64,000 bases of DNA from Halorientalis sp. LT38 (GTDB lineage: Archaea > Halobacteriota > Halobacteria > Halobacteriales > Haloarculaceae): NCBI RefSeq assembly GCF_037031225.1, contig NZ_JAYEZN010000001.1:2914001-2978000 (forward strand), given 5' to 3'. A program made the position numbers and the translations under genes. Positions 15,823-24,006 of the stretch are shown here, in pieces. Within the stretch, counting starts at the first letter, position 1. Every line of letters begins with the position of its first letter. Below the pieces are notes generated by a model, which saw only the letters and a list, made by a program, of their open reading frames with translations, was not told where the DNA came from and did not search any database.

Positions 15823-17388
15823 GTGTCACGCCCTCCCCTGCCGCTACTCGTGGTCCTGTCGGTACTCGTCGCCCTCGCACTCTCACCTGCGGTACTGACC
15901 GCCGTCCCGGCCACAGGGTCGCCGACCGCGCAGGCCCTCCAGGCCAACGACACGGCCCCCGGCGACGAGCAGGACCCGGAGCCGACTGACGTCGAGGACG
16001 ACGACCCCGACGAAGCGACCGAGGAAGCGGAGGAAGAGGAGGAAGCGGAAGCAGAGGAAGAAGCGGACGAAGAGGAAGGGGAGGAAGATGACGAAGCCGA
16101 GGAAGAGAAAGCAGAGGAAGAAGAAGCGGACGAAGAGGAAGAAGAAGAGCAGGCAGAGGAAGAAGAAGAGCAGGCAGAGGAAGAAGACGAAGCGGAGGAA
16201 GAGGAAGAAGAGGGAGACGAGGACCCGGAACCGGCCGAAACGGAAGACGAAGACGGTGAGAACGAGGGAGGGGACGGCGATGACGACGGCGGGTTTCTGA
16301 CCGTGGACCAGGCGACCGAAGCAGGGGACGAGGGGACGGCCGAGGACGACGGATCCACCGTCGACGATGCGGCGACGGAGGACGATGACCAACCGGCGGA
16401 GACGGACGACGACGATACGCTCGACGAGGACCTGGTCGAGGAGCTGGAAGACGCGCTGGGGATCGACGAACAGGACGGAACCGACGACGGTGACGACGAC
16501 GGGACGGCGTCGACGCCCGACGGATCGTCCGACCCGGAGACGCCCGCGGCGGAAGACACCTCAACGGCGACAGCCGATCCGGAGACGCCGGCCCCTGCCG
16601 AACCGGGACCGCCAGTCGACACGCCGACCGTCGGGTCGCCGGCCGGCTCCACTCCGACCGCCGAACCGACCGAGTCGCCGGCGGGCACGGACACGCCGGC
16701 TCCTGCCGCCACGCCTGCGGCCACGGAGACGCCTCCACCGACGGCGACGCCGAACACCCCGAACCCGACCGACACGCCCGGCGGGACCGAGACGGCTGAA
16801 CCGACGGCGACGCCGGAACCAGCCGGAACGTCGGCATCGACGGCGACGCCGGTACCTGCCGGAACGCCGGCATCGACGGATTCGACGGCCGAGACACCGG
16901 CGGACACGGCCACAGCAACCGACGCGCCGACGCAGACGCCGGCTCCGGCGCAGACGCCGACTGCGACCCCTGAGCCGACGGAGCCGACGCCGGAGCCGAC
17001 CGACGAGGTCGACGAGTCCGGCGGTGGAAATGCCAACGGCGACGGTTCCGGTGGGTCACTGCCCGGCGGCGGTGGCGGCGCGGATATCGACGTCAACCTC
17101 GGCCAGCAGGAGGCGGACACGACCACCGAGACGCCGTCGGAAACGACGGCCCCGCCGACGACCGTCGCGACGGAGTCGACCGTGACGACGGACCGGCCGG
17201 CGCGAGCCGACCGCGCGGCCGCACAGTCGGGTGAGACGGAGACACGCGCGGCCACGGAGACGGCGGAGACGCCGACCGGAACGGTGGTCGGGCCGCGGAT
17301 CACCGAGGCCGATGGGCCCGGGTTCGGGTGGGCGATCGCACTGGTGGCGCTGGCGCTCGCGGTCCTGGGTGGGATTCGCAGGCAGTGA
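15823..17388 (+). CDS. Glu-rich secreted surface protein with PGF-CTERM anchor
   Basis: The 521-residue protein starts with a signal peptide (GTG start, then PLPLLVVLSVLVALALSPA). A stretch of about 90 residues that is nearly all Glu/Asp/Ala follows (roughly 55-145), then more acidic sequence, and then a Thr/Pro/Ala-rich linker (about 245-400) of repeated TATPEPT-like units, suited to O-glycosylation. The C-terminus is GPGFGWAIALVALALAVLGG with IRRQ after it, a PGF-CTERM sorting signal recognised by archaeosortase A. There is no globular domain. It should be an extended, highly charged cell-surface stalk. An upstream in-frame extension was rejected because it is antisense to the neighbouring gene. 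Confidence 0.8.
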   Translation: MSRPPLPLLVVLSVLVALALSPAVLTAVPATGSPTAQALQANDTAPGDEQDPEPTDVEDDDPDEATEEAEEEEEAEAEEEADEEEGEEDDEAEEEKAEEEEADEEEEEEQAEEEEEQAEEEDEAEEEEEEGDEDPEPAETEDEDGENEGGDGDDDGGFLTVDQATEAGDEGTAEDDGSTVDDAATEDDDQPAETDDDDTLDEDLVEELEDALGIDEQDGTDDGDDDGTASTPDGSSDPETPAAEDTSTATADPETPAPAEPGPPVDTPTVGSPAGSTPTAEPTESPAGTDTPAPAATPAATETPPPTATPNTPNPTDTPGGTETAEPTATPEPAGTSASTATPVPAGTPASTDSTAETPADTATATDAPTQTPAPAQTPTATPEPTEPTPEPTDEVDESGGGNANGDGSGGSLPGGGGGADIDVNLGQQEADTTTETPSETTAPPTTVATESTVTTDRPARADRAAAQSGETETRAATETAETPTGTVVGPRITEADGPGFGWAIALVALALAVLGGIRRQ

Positions 17389-17454
17389 GCGGGACGCTGG
17401 TCGGAGATGGGAAGGTTAAAGACGACCACTCGTTTACCACCGGGTGCACACTGA

Positions 17455-17593
17455 GCCCGGGTGGCTTAGCTGGACATAGCGCCGCACTCATAGGGTTTTC
17501 GAGACTCACGCGGCGTCGCTCCCGGTCCCTGAGGCCCGTCAGCCTCGAACCTGGGACATGCGGAGATCGAGGGTTCGGAGCCCTCCCCGGGCA
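17455..17593 (+). tRNA. elongator tRNA-Met (CAT) with intron
   Basis: Exon 1 is 17455-17492 and exon 2 is 17558-17593, separated by a 65-base intron (17493-17557) inserted after position 37. The spliced molecule has acceptor GCCCGGG/CCCGGGC, anticodon stem CCGCA/TGCGG with loop CTCATAA, and T-arm GAGGG/CCCTC. The intron position matches the archaeal splicing-endonuclease site, and other haloarchaeal elongator tRNA-Met genes are known to carry an intron here. Confidence 0.95.
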
Positions 17594-17713
17594 TTCTGAC
17601 ACCGCAACGAGCCATCGGCGAGTTGCAACGCCGTCAGAATGTCCGGCCGTCTCCGAACCCGGAGTGTCCCGTCGAGCGAAGCGAGACGGGAGCAGGAAAA
17701 TCTTCGATTTTCC
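17592..17713. repeat. hairpin island C downstream of tRNA-Met
   Basis: Three perfect short dyads follow the tRNA. The first is CATTCTGAC (17592-17600) with GTCAGAATG (17633-17641), enclosing a nested GCAAC/GTTGC stem. The second is CCCGTC...GACGGG (17668-17690) around GAGCGAAGCGA. The third is GGAAAATC, loop TTC, GATTTTCC (17695-17713). The last shares its core with a hairpin in island B at 34181. Confidence 0.75.
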
Positions 17714-17715
17714 GT

Positions 17716-17739
17716 GGTTCGGAGCCCTCCCCGTCCATT
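17716..17739 (+). repeat. att-like partial copy of the tRNA-Met 3' end
   Basis: An 18-base perfect match (GGTTCGGAGCCCTCCCCG) to the T-arm and acceptor of the upstream tRNA-Met (17572-17589) recurs 144 bases downstream. It continues as CATT after two mismatches, giving 22 of 24 identical. This resembles the second attachment site left when an element integrates at a tRNA 3' end. The intervening 120 bases hold only hairpins. Confidence 0.65.
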
Positions 17740-17847
17740 ACGTTCCGTCAAGAACTACCGGTGAGCGGCGTCGCCGACCCGATGTAACGCGTGGCGACGA
17801 AGCGCGATCGAGTGGCGACGAATCCGAAGAACGGTTCAAACGGGTCG

Positions 17848-18027
17848 CTATCGCCGGACTTCGGTGGTGTAGTCCGTCGCGATCCAGGCGTCGATGGTGC
17901 CGGCCTCGGAGAACACCGTCCGGCCGCTCGTGCTCTCGATGGTGCGGACGGCGGGCCGGTTCCGGGTCTGGTACGCGCGGCGACCGCGGTCTGAACCGCT
18001 CCCCGGGGTACCGTCGAGGTCTCCCAT
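17848..18027 (-). CDS. small hypothetical protein
   Basis: This is a 59-residue reading frame (MGDLDGTPGSGSDRGRRAYQ...) ending TTEVRR. The second half reads AVRTIESTSGRTVFSEAGT then IDAWIATDYTTEVRR, which looks like a small beta-rich domain of a type common among short haloarchaeal proteins. I cannot name the family. Codon third positions are GC-rich like the neighbours. It lies on the minus strand between tRNA-Met and the folate gene and is the best coding candidate in this interval. Confidence 0.55.
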   Translation of the reverse strand: MGDLDGTPGSGSDRGRRAYQTRNRPAVRTIESTSGRTVFSEAGTIDAWIATDYTTEVRR

Positions 18028-18147
18028 ACCGCTAGCTGCGGACGCAGCGTCGTAGCGGTTGTGCGGATATTTTCCGGGCGTTTATATCCGAACCGAACGG
18101 GACTGGAATTCCTGAAGCCTGATGCCGCTGGCATCGCTTGTGGGCAC

Positions 18148-18852
18148 ATGGACAAGCAGGCGCTTCGCGAGCGCGTCTGGGACGACCTCGAATCGAGCGG
18201 GACGGCGCGGTTCCCGTTCCCGCCCCACGGCCGGATCCCGAACTTCGATGGGGCCGACGCGGCGGCCGAGCGCCTGACGGAGACGGACGCCTGGCGGGCG
18301 GCCGACGTCATCAAAGCGAATCCGGACGCGCCGCAGTTGCCCGTCCGCCGCGCGGCGCTGCGTCAGGGGAAGACGGTCTACATGGCCGTCCCCAGACTGG
18401 CCGACGAGGAGTGTTTCCTCCGGCTCGATCCGGCGGAGATCGAGGACGTCGATCACGCGACGACGGTCGGCGGGTCCGCGGAGGTCGGCGAGCAGGTGGG
18501 GCCCGAGGACGTGGCGCCGATCGACCTCGTGATCTCGGGCAGCGTCGCGGTCACCCCCGACGGCGCGCGGGTGGGCAAGGGCGAGGGGTACAGTGACCTC
18601 GAGTTCGCCGTCCTCCGGGAACTGGGGCTGGTCGACGGCGAGACGCCGGTCGCGACGACGGTCCACGAGCGACAGGTGGGCGACGACGCAGTGTCGACGG
18701 CGGCCCACGACGTCCCGATGGACCTGGTGGTCACGCCCGAGCGGGTACTCCGTCCAGCGGGGGGCGCGAAACCGGCCGGGATCGACTGGTCGTTACTGTC
18801 CGAGGAGCGCCGGGCGGAGATTCCGGTGCTGGACCGGTTCGCGCCGGAGTGA
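18148..18852 (+). CDS. 5-formyltetrahydrofolate cyclo-ligase
   Basis: The 234-residue protein belongs to the 5-FTHF cyclo-ligase family, which converts 5-formyl-THF to 5,10-methenyl-THF with ATP. It contains RFPFPPHGRIPNFDGADAAA, GKTVYMAVPRLAD, the nucleotide loop region IDLVISGSVAVTPDGARVGK with GEGYSDLEFAVL, and a C-terminal IDWSLLSEERRAEIPVL. The start MDKQALRERVW is the usual family N-terminus; the open frame continues upstream without a conserved sequence. The glycine cleavage genes at 52-59 kb use the same one-carbon pool. Confidence 0.9.
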   Translation: MDKQALRERVWDDLESSGTARFPFPPHGRIPNFDGADAAAERLTETDAWRAADVIKANPDAPQLPVRRAALRQGKTVYMAVPRLADEECFLRLDPAEIEDVDHATTVGGSAEVGEQVGPEDVAPIDLVISGSVAVTPDGARVGKGEGYSDLEFAVLRELGLVDGETPVATTVHERQVGDDAVSTAAHDVPMDLVVTPERVLRPAGGAKPAGIDWSLLSEERRAEIPVLDRFAPE

Positions 18853-18941
18853 GGGCAGTCGGGGCGGTCGGGTCTCGCCCCCGGACCGACGATTGCGGTG
18901 GTTGGTGGTTTTTATGGGCCTGGGACCCCGAAAAAGGGTGA

Positions 18942-20558
18942 ATGGAAGTCACGGAATCGATCGCCAGGGCGGCCCTCGACACCCTGTCGAGTCAGGTCGC
19001 CGTGCTGGACGAGGCCGGTCACATCCTCTTCACCAACAGTTCGTGGGGCTCGGCGGGCGCCGGGAGTGCGGCCGCGGGGGCGGACGCCGAGGGGACGAAC
19101 TACTTCGATTCGGTCGATCCGACAGCCGACGACTACGCGATCGATGCCGTCCGCGGCATCCGCCGGGTGCTCGACGGCGAGTGTGACGAGTTCACGCTCG
19201 AATATCCGTGCCACTCCCCCGACGAGCGACGCTGGTTCCTGATGCGGGCGACGCCGTTCGAGATCGGCGGCGGGAACTTCGCCACGGTCGCCCACATCGA
19301 CATCACCGACCGCCGACTCGCGGAACTCGAGGCCCAGGAGCACGCCCGACAGGCCGAACGCGAGCGACACACCCTCGAACACCTCGTCGACCGCATCAAC
19401 GGACTGGTCCAGGACATCACGCGGCTGCTGGTCGAGTCCGTCTCCAGAGAGGAGATCGAGCGGGGCGTCTGCGAACGCCTCGCCGACACCGACCCCTACG
19501 TGTTCGCCTGGATCGGGAGCGCCGACATCCCGGAGGAACGACTCCGGGTGCGCGCCGCTGCCGGATCTGCCGACGTGGATCTGGAGGCCGAGCCGTTCGA
19601 TCTCGGGGCCGAGGCCGCGACGCCCAGCGGGCAGGCGTTCGCCGACGGGGACTCACGGATCGTCTCGACGGTCGACACCGGGTCGGCCGTCGGTCGCCGG
19701 TACGGCGACGCCGGCGTCGAGTCGGTCATCTCGATCCCGCTGGGCAATCGCGAGAGCGAGTACGGGGTACTGACCGTCTGCGCCGATCACCCCGACGCGT
19801 TCGACGAGCGCGAGCAGGTCGTGCTCGAAGCGCTCGGGCGGGCTATCGCCAACGCCATCGACGCGCTCGAGCGCAAGCGCACGCTCACGGCCGATCGGAT
19901 CGTCGAGATGGAGTTCACCGTCGGTGACCCGGAGTTCGTGCTCAACGCGGCCACGATCGACCGTGACTGCCGACTCTCCTTCTCCGGCTCGGTGTACGGC
20001 TCGGACGGCTCGCTCCGGGAGTTCTACACGGTCGACGGCCCCGACGCCGGCGAGGTCGGCACCTTCTTCACAGCCCACGACGCCGTCGCCGATGCAACGG
20101 TCCTCACGGAGCACGACGACGGCTGTCTCCTCCAGGTGACGCTCCGGGAGTCGGTCGTCGAACTGCTCGTCGACAGGGGCGTGGTCACCAAGGCGGTCAC
20201 GAGCGAGGACGGTCAGACGGAGTTTACCACCGAACTCTCCCGCGAGGCCGACGCTAGGTCGCTGTTCGAGTCGGTCGCCGATCGCTTCGACGGCACCGAA
20301 CTCGTCGGCTACCACGAACACGAACGCCCCGTGCGGACGCGCAAGGAGTTCCGGGCCGGCCTCGAAGAGCGGCTCACCGACCGGCAGCTGACCGCGCTCC
20401 GGACGGCCTACTACAGCGGCTTCTTCGACTGGCCCCGGGCCGTCGACGGCGACGAACTCGCCGCGATGATGGACATCTCCCGCTCTACCTTCCACCAGCA
20501 CCTCCGGGTCGCCGAGCGGAAACTGCTGGACTCGTTTTTCGAACACGACCGGCAGTGA
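18942..20558 (+). CDS. bat-like PAS-GAF-HTH transcriptional regulator
   Basis: The 538-residue regulator has a PAS domain (about 10-125), a coiled linker, a GAF domain (about 160-305), a bacterio-opsin-activator-type domain (320-465) and a C-terminal HTH-10 (LTDRQLTALRTAYYSGFFDW to MDISRSTFHQHLRVAERKLL). This is the architecture of Bat, the haloarchaeal light/oxygen regulator, and its many paralogues. The ligand and targets are unknown. The start is leaderless, with GGTTTTTATGG about 27 bases upstream. An MCP-like signalling gene follows in the same orientation. Confidence 0.92.
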   Translation: MEVTESIARAALDTLSSQVAVLDEAGHILFTNSSWGSAGAGSAAAGADAEGTNYFDSVDPTADDYAIDAVRGIRRVLDGECDEFTLEYPCHSPDERRWFLMRATPFEIGGGNFATVAHIDITDRRLAELEAQEHARQAERERHTLEHLVDRINGLVQDITRLLVESVSREEIERGVCERLADTDPYVFAWIGSADIPEERLRVRAAAGSADVDLEAEPFDLGAEAATPSGQAFADGDSRIVSTVDTGSAVGRRYGDAGVESVISIPLGNRESEYGVLTVCADHPDAFDEREQVVLEALGRAIANAIDALERKRTLTADRIVEMEFTVGDPEFVLNAATIDRDCRLSFSGSVYGSDGSLREFYTVDGPDAGEVGTFFTAHDAVADATVLTEHDDGCLLQVTLRESVVELLVDRGVVTKAVTSEDGQTEFTTELSREADARSLFESVADRFDGTELVGYHEHERPVRTRKEFRAGLEERLTDRQLTALRTAYYSGFFDWPRAVDGDELAAMMDISRSTFHQHLRVAERKLLDSFFEHDRQ

Positions 20559-20590
20559 CGCCGCAAATGAGCGGTCTGCGGGAACCCCTC

Positions 20591-20628
20591 AGTTGGTACC
20601 CAACTAGTCAGGTATTACGGTTTAATTC
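20591..20628 (+). promoter_or_regulatory. MCP promoter with upstream dyad
   Basis: TTTAATTC (20621-20628) sits about 27 bases before the ATG at 20653, giving a leaderless promoter. A 6-bp inverted repeat, AGTTGG/CCAACT with spacer TAC (20591-20605), lies 15 bases further upstream, where activators commonly bind. Confidence 0.45.
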
Positions 20629-20652
20629 GATCGTCGTCTTATAATCCACACG

Positions 20653-21621
20653 ATGTCTCGCGACGGTGGTATTGACGCCGCTGTGGAACAGGACGTCAAA
20701 GAAGACGTCTCGGAAGACATCGACCGAGACGCTGGCTACGGTCACGAGGCGGCGAGCGAGATTCAGACCTCGATCGCCGAACTGGAGGACTCGTCGGTCG
20801 AGGTCGCCGACCGGACGCGCGAGATCTCGGAACTGGCTCGCGAACAGCACGAGGGCATGTCCGAGGTCGCCAACGAGGTGTCGACGCTGTCGGCCTCGGT
20901 CGAAGAGATCGCCTCCTCGGCGGAGGAAGTCGCCGCGGCCAGCAAACAGGCGCGGGACCTGGCCGACGAGGGCCAGGCCTCCGCGGAGGAGGTCGTCACG
21001 GCGATGGAGGAGATCCAGGAGGCGGCCGACAGCGTGGCCCAGGACGTCCGGACGATCCAGACGAGCGTCCAGGAGATCGACGACATCGTCGATATCATCA
21101 ACGACATCGCAGACCAGACGAACATTCTGGCGCTGAACGCCTCGATCGAGGCCGCCCGCGCCGGGCAGGCCGGCGAGGGCTTCGCCGTGGTCGCGGACGA
21201 GATCAAGGACCTCGCCGGCGAGTCCCAGTCACAGGCCGGCGAGATCGAGGCGATGATCGACGAGATCCAGGGCAACACCGAGCGGGCCGTGGATAGTCTG
21301 GAGGACAACAACGAGCGCATCGACGACGGGATCGATCTGGTCGACGACGCGATGGAGAACCTCCAGGAGATCGGCGAGACCGTCCGCGAGGTCAACGACG
21401 GCATCGAGGAGGTCGCGGCGGCGACCGACCAGCAGGCCGCCTCGACGGAGGAAGTGGCCAGCATGGTCGACCAGACGACGACGAACGCCGAGGAGATCGT
21501 CGACGCGGTCGAGGAGATCGCCGGGGAAATCGACGACCAGACGGACCAGGTCACCGACATCGACGGGGCCGTCGACGACCTCATCGACGACGTATCGGTG
21601 ACGAGCGCCGCCGGCGACTGA
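20653..21621 (+). CDS. soluble MCP-like signalling protein without sensor domain
   Basis: The 322-residue protein is one long coiled coil of the methyl-accepting chemotaxis family. The conserved hairpin tip that contacts CheA and CheW is present (IINDIADQTNILALNASIEA ARAGQAGEGFAVVADEIKDL, near residues 155-195). There are no membrane segments and no recognisable sensory domain; the first 35 residues are acidic and unstructured. Such soluble transducers may join a cytoplasmic array, receive input from a partner, or act outside chemotaxis. Glu/Gln pairs suitable for methylation occur on both sides of the tip. A bat-like regulator lies just upstream. Confidence 0.88.
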   Translation: MSRDGGIDAAVEQDVKEDVSEDIDRDAGYGHEAASEIQTSIAELEDSSVEVADRTREISELAREQHEGMSEVANEVSTLSASVEEIASSAEEVAAASKQARDLADEGQASAEEVVTAMEEIQEAADSVAQDVRTIQTSVQEIDDIVDIINDIADQTNILALNASIEAARAGQAGEGFAVVADEIKDLAGESQSQAGEIEAMIDEIQGNTERAVDSLEDNNERIDDGIDLVDDAMENLQEIGETVREVNDGIEEVAAATDQQAASTEEVASMVDQTTTNAEEIVDAVEEIAGEIDDQTDQVTDIDGAVDDLIDDVSVTSAAGD

Positions 21622-21661
21622 CGGGAAACCGTCAAGGGCGGCCGGCGCCTGAGGTCGGAAT

Positions 21662-22099
21662 ATGTCCGGAGGAGACGACCCGACGGCGATCCGCTCCATC
21701 GCGGTCCGGGCCGACGACGTGGTCACGGCGCTCGAGGCCACCCGCCGGAGCGGACAGGATTCCGTCCTGCGCGTGACGCCGCCCTTTAGCGGCCGGATGC
21801 GCGCCCGCCTCCACCGCGAGAACGCGTCCGAGTACGACGAGGACCCGACGCCGGTCCACGTCGACCCGCGCGACCTCGTGGCCGACGACGCCCCGGCCTA
21901 TCCCGCGCCGGCCGAGACCGAGGACGAACTTCGCGCCGATCCCGACGAAGAATACACCCGCGAGCGACATCGAGAGCGCCACACCGAGGCCGTGGGAGCG
22001 TGGCGAGAGTCCGTGGCCGACCACGTCGTCGACGCGGTCGCGATCGAGGCACCGTCCGGACCCCACGAAGTCGACGTCACCGTGCTCGGATCAGGGTGA
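21662..22099 (+). CDS. conserved haloarchaeal protein, unknown function
   Basis: I do not recognise an enzymatic family in this 145-residue protein. The N-terminal 60 residues look like a small alpha/beta domain (IAVRADDVVTALEATRRSGQ, then VLRVTPPFSGRMRARLH). The middle is acidic and the C-terminus has another short beta region (DAVAIEAPSGPHEVDVTVL). The pattern feels like a widespread haloarchaeal family, possibly one with a DUF8009 label, but this is unverified. It lies 40 bases after the MCP gene in the same direction. Confidence 0.75.
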   Translation: MSGGDDPTAIRSIAVRADDVVTALEATRRSGQDSVLRVTPPFSGRMRARLHRENASEYDEDPTPVHVDPRDLVADDAPAYPAPAETEDELRADPDEEYTRERHRERHTEAVGAWRESVADHVVDAVAIEAPSGPHEVDVTVLGSG

Positions 22100-22362
22100 A
22101 CGCCCGTCCAGTTACACCCCCGATCGACCGGTTCAATCGACGATTCAGTGGCGCCTTCCTTCCGCCGCGACGGTCGCGGAAGGATGCCTTCTGACAGGTC
22201 GATATAACTCGATTAGGTCGGTGGATAAAACGTGTTACCGATTCTGCGGCGTTCGTGAAAGGTCCGTAGAGAGCGGGTTCCGCAGTGAAATGAACCGAAA
22301 CGGATCGAAGGCTCTTGCAGTTATAAGAATGTACCCGTCATACAGCTGGATAGAACGAACCG

Positions 22363-22623
22363 ATGGCACCGTCAAGTCCCTCCAGCAACGAACGCCAACT
22401 GTCCCCGGGGGAGCGCAGCGTCCCGCCAGCCCTGGCACAGTACGGCACCGATCTCAAAGCCGGCGTCACCGGCCTCGCCTTCTGGTCGGCGGTCGTCCTC
22501 CCCTTCCTCTATCTCCCGCTTCTGTTCTACGGGTTCCGGGATAGCTCGATCGTCGCCGCCTTCGTCGGCCTGCTCTCCCTGAACGTCGTGGCGGCGGTCA
22601 TCGGCCACCGCTATCACGACTGA
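22363..22623 (+). CDS. small two-helix membrane protein
   Basis: The 86-residue protein has a polar N-terminus of about 30 residues followed by two hydrophobic segments (GLAFWSAVVLPFLYLPLLFY and VAAFVGLLSLNVVAAVIG). Function is unknown. A TATA-like GTTATAAGAA lies about 40 bases before the ATG. The 263 bases before it contain no gene I can support. Confidence 0.65.
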   Translation: MAPSSPSSNERQLSPGERSVPPALAQYGTDLKAGVTGLAFWSAVVLPFLYLPLLFYGFRDSSIVAAFVGLLSLNVVAAVIGHRYHD

Positions 22624-22629
22624 GTCCTC

Positions 22630-23127
22630 TCAGGCCCCGTTCCGCGCGTCCCGCAGCGCCCTGATCGCGTCCTGTCGGGCGATGATCCCGACCACCGCGC
22701 CGTCCTCGATGACCGGCAGTCTGTTGATGTCTCGCTCACGGTCGGCCAGCAGATCGAGCACGTGGTCGACGTCGTCGTCGGGCGCGACCGTCACCACCTC
22801 GGTGGTCATCACGTCGCTGATCGACTTGCCGGAGTTGCGCACCATGTCAAGGCCCACGTCCAGATTGTCCCAGGAGAGGTCGATTCCATAGGTCAGGCTC
22901 TCGAGGAACGGGGGAAATCCGACGGGGATCCACAGCGTCCGGTCCGAGGGCTGGAACAGGTCCACGAGGTCGCCCTGCGTGACGATGCCGACGAGGTCGC
23001 CACCCTCGTCGACGACCGGATAGCCGTTGAAGTCCGCGCGCGCCAGTCGGGTGAGGACCGACGCCACGTCGTCGTCCGGGGCCACCGTCTCCACCTCGGT
23101 CGTCATGATGTCGCGAGCCGTCAGCAT
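22630..23127 (-). CDS. tandem CBS-domain protein
   Basis: The 165-residue protein is made of two CBS motifs: ARDIMTTEVETVAPDDDVAS with PVVDEGGDLVGIVTQGDLVD, and SDVMTTEVVTVAPDDDVDHV with PVIEDGAVVGIIARQDAIRA. Paired CBS motifs form a Bateman module that binds adenine nucleotides and senses energy state. There is no effector domain, so it probably regulates another protein in trans. It is convergent with the small membrane protein gene. Confidence 0.92.
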   Translation of the reverse strand: MLTARDIMTTEVETVAPDDDVASVLTRLARADFNGYPVVDEGGDLVGIVTQGDLVDLFQPSDRTLWIPVGFPPFLESLTYGIDLSWDNLDVGLDMVRNSGKSISDVMTTEVVTVAPDDDVDHVLDLLADRERDINRLPVIEDGAVVGIIARQDAIRALRDARNGA

Positions 23128-23322
23128 GGCCGAGGGGACGGACGGCCCGGCCGTAGGCGTTGCGGTCGGTGGGTCGCCCGCGAGCGATCGGTCGGAGACC
23201 GCCTGACGCGACGGAATCGCCCGGCTCGCGCGTCGCTCGAAACGGGTTTGCCCTCACTTCGGGCGGTTTCCGCCAGCGCATCGGGCCATATATTTAAATT
23301 GCCCCGCAACTAATGGACGTAT

Positions 23323-23964
23323 ATGGCCGCTTACGGCCGGCCGTCCCTTCGGGACCTGTTCGACGAGTCGCCGACGCCACACATTGCCCACCCCCCTCGC
23401 ACCCACCATCGGGACTTCTACCTCGCCACAGACGGCTCCTACAGAGGCCGCTGTGGCGCGGTGGGCGGCGAGGACAACCCCGCCGGCGGACTCGGCGTGG
23501 TCATCGAGACGCGAGACGGTGAGCGAGTGGCGCGGCTCTCGGTCGCGGACAGCGCCCCTGACAACAACGTCGCCGAGTACCGCGCGCTCCACCTGGGCCT
23601 GGACGTCCTCGCGGCGCGAGCCCCGGCGGACGCTCGCGTCGGCGTCCTCATCGACCACGACGCCCTCGCGGGCAACGTGAACCAGGCCGTCCTCGACGCC
23701 CGGGGCGCCGACTGGGACCCCGCCGTCTCAGTCCCGACGGCGACGAACCACCACTGGCGCGGCATCCGCGCCCGCATCAACGGGTTCGACGAACTCCGGG
23801 CCGCCCGCATCCGGAGCGACGTGAACCCGGCCCATCCGCTGGCCAACGCGCCCGACCAGTACGCCCACGTCAACCGGGAACCCGACCGCTGCGTCATCCC
23901 GGAAGATCCGACCGAGGAGCAGGTCCCCCCGCCCTCCCGGTCGGACCGCGGTGCCAGCGACTGA
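23323..23964 (+). CDS. RNase HI-like protein
   Basis: The 213-residue protein has the RNase H fold signature: YLATDGSYRGRCGA with the first catalytic Asp (about residue 36), GGLGVVIETRDGERVARL, DNNVAEYRALHLGLDVLA with the Glu (about 87), and VGVLIDHDALAGNVNQ with the next Asp (about 112). Archaeal type I enzymes of this kind cleave RNA in RNA/DNA hybrids. The C-terminal 70 residues carry HPLANAPDQYAHVNREPD and an acidic tail. The start is leaderless, with a very AT-rich TATA box (TATATTTAAATT, 23289-23300) about 27 bases upstream. Confidence 0.83.
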   Translation: MAAYGRPSLRDLFDESPTPHIAHPPRTHHRDFYLATDGSYRGRCGAVGGEDNPAGGLGVVIETRDGERVARLSVADSAPDNNVAEYRALHLGLDVLAARAPADARVGVLIDHDALAGNVNQAVLDARGADWDPAVSVPTATNHHWRGIRARINGFDELRAARIRSDVNPAHPLANAPDQYAHVNREPDRCVIPEDPTEEQVPPPSRSDRGASD

Positions 23965-24006
23965 CGCGGCAAGATTTAACTCGCTGGCCAGTGCCACAAT
24001 CTGTCA

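Noticed and set aside
15970-16230. Possible CRISPR or tandem-repeat array
   Set aside because: The repetition is codon-level GAG/GAA low complexity in one reading frame, with no unique spacers.
15738-17429. Long minus-strand Ser/Val-rich frame opposite the acidic surface protein
   Set aside because: It is the antisense of GAG/GAA and ACG/CCG repeats, which read as Ser-rich in this frame; no start signal, family pattern or promoter supports it.
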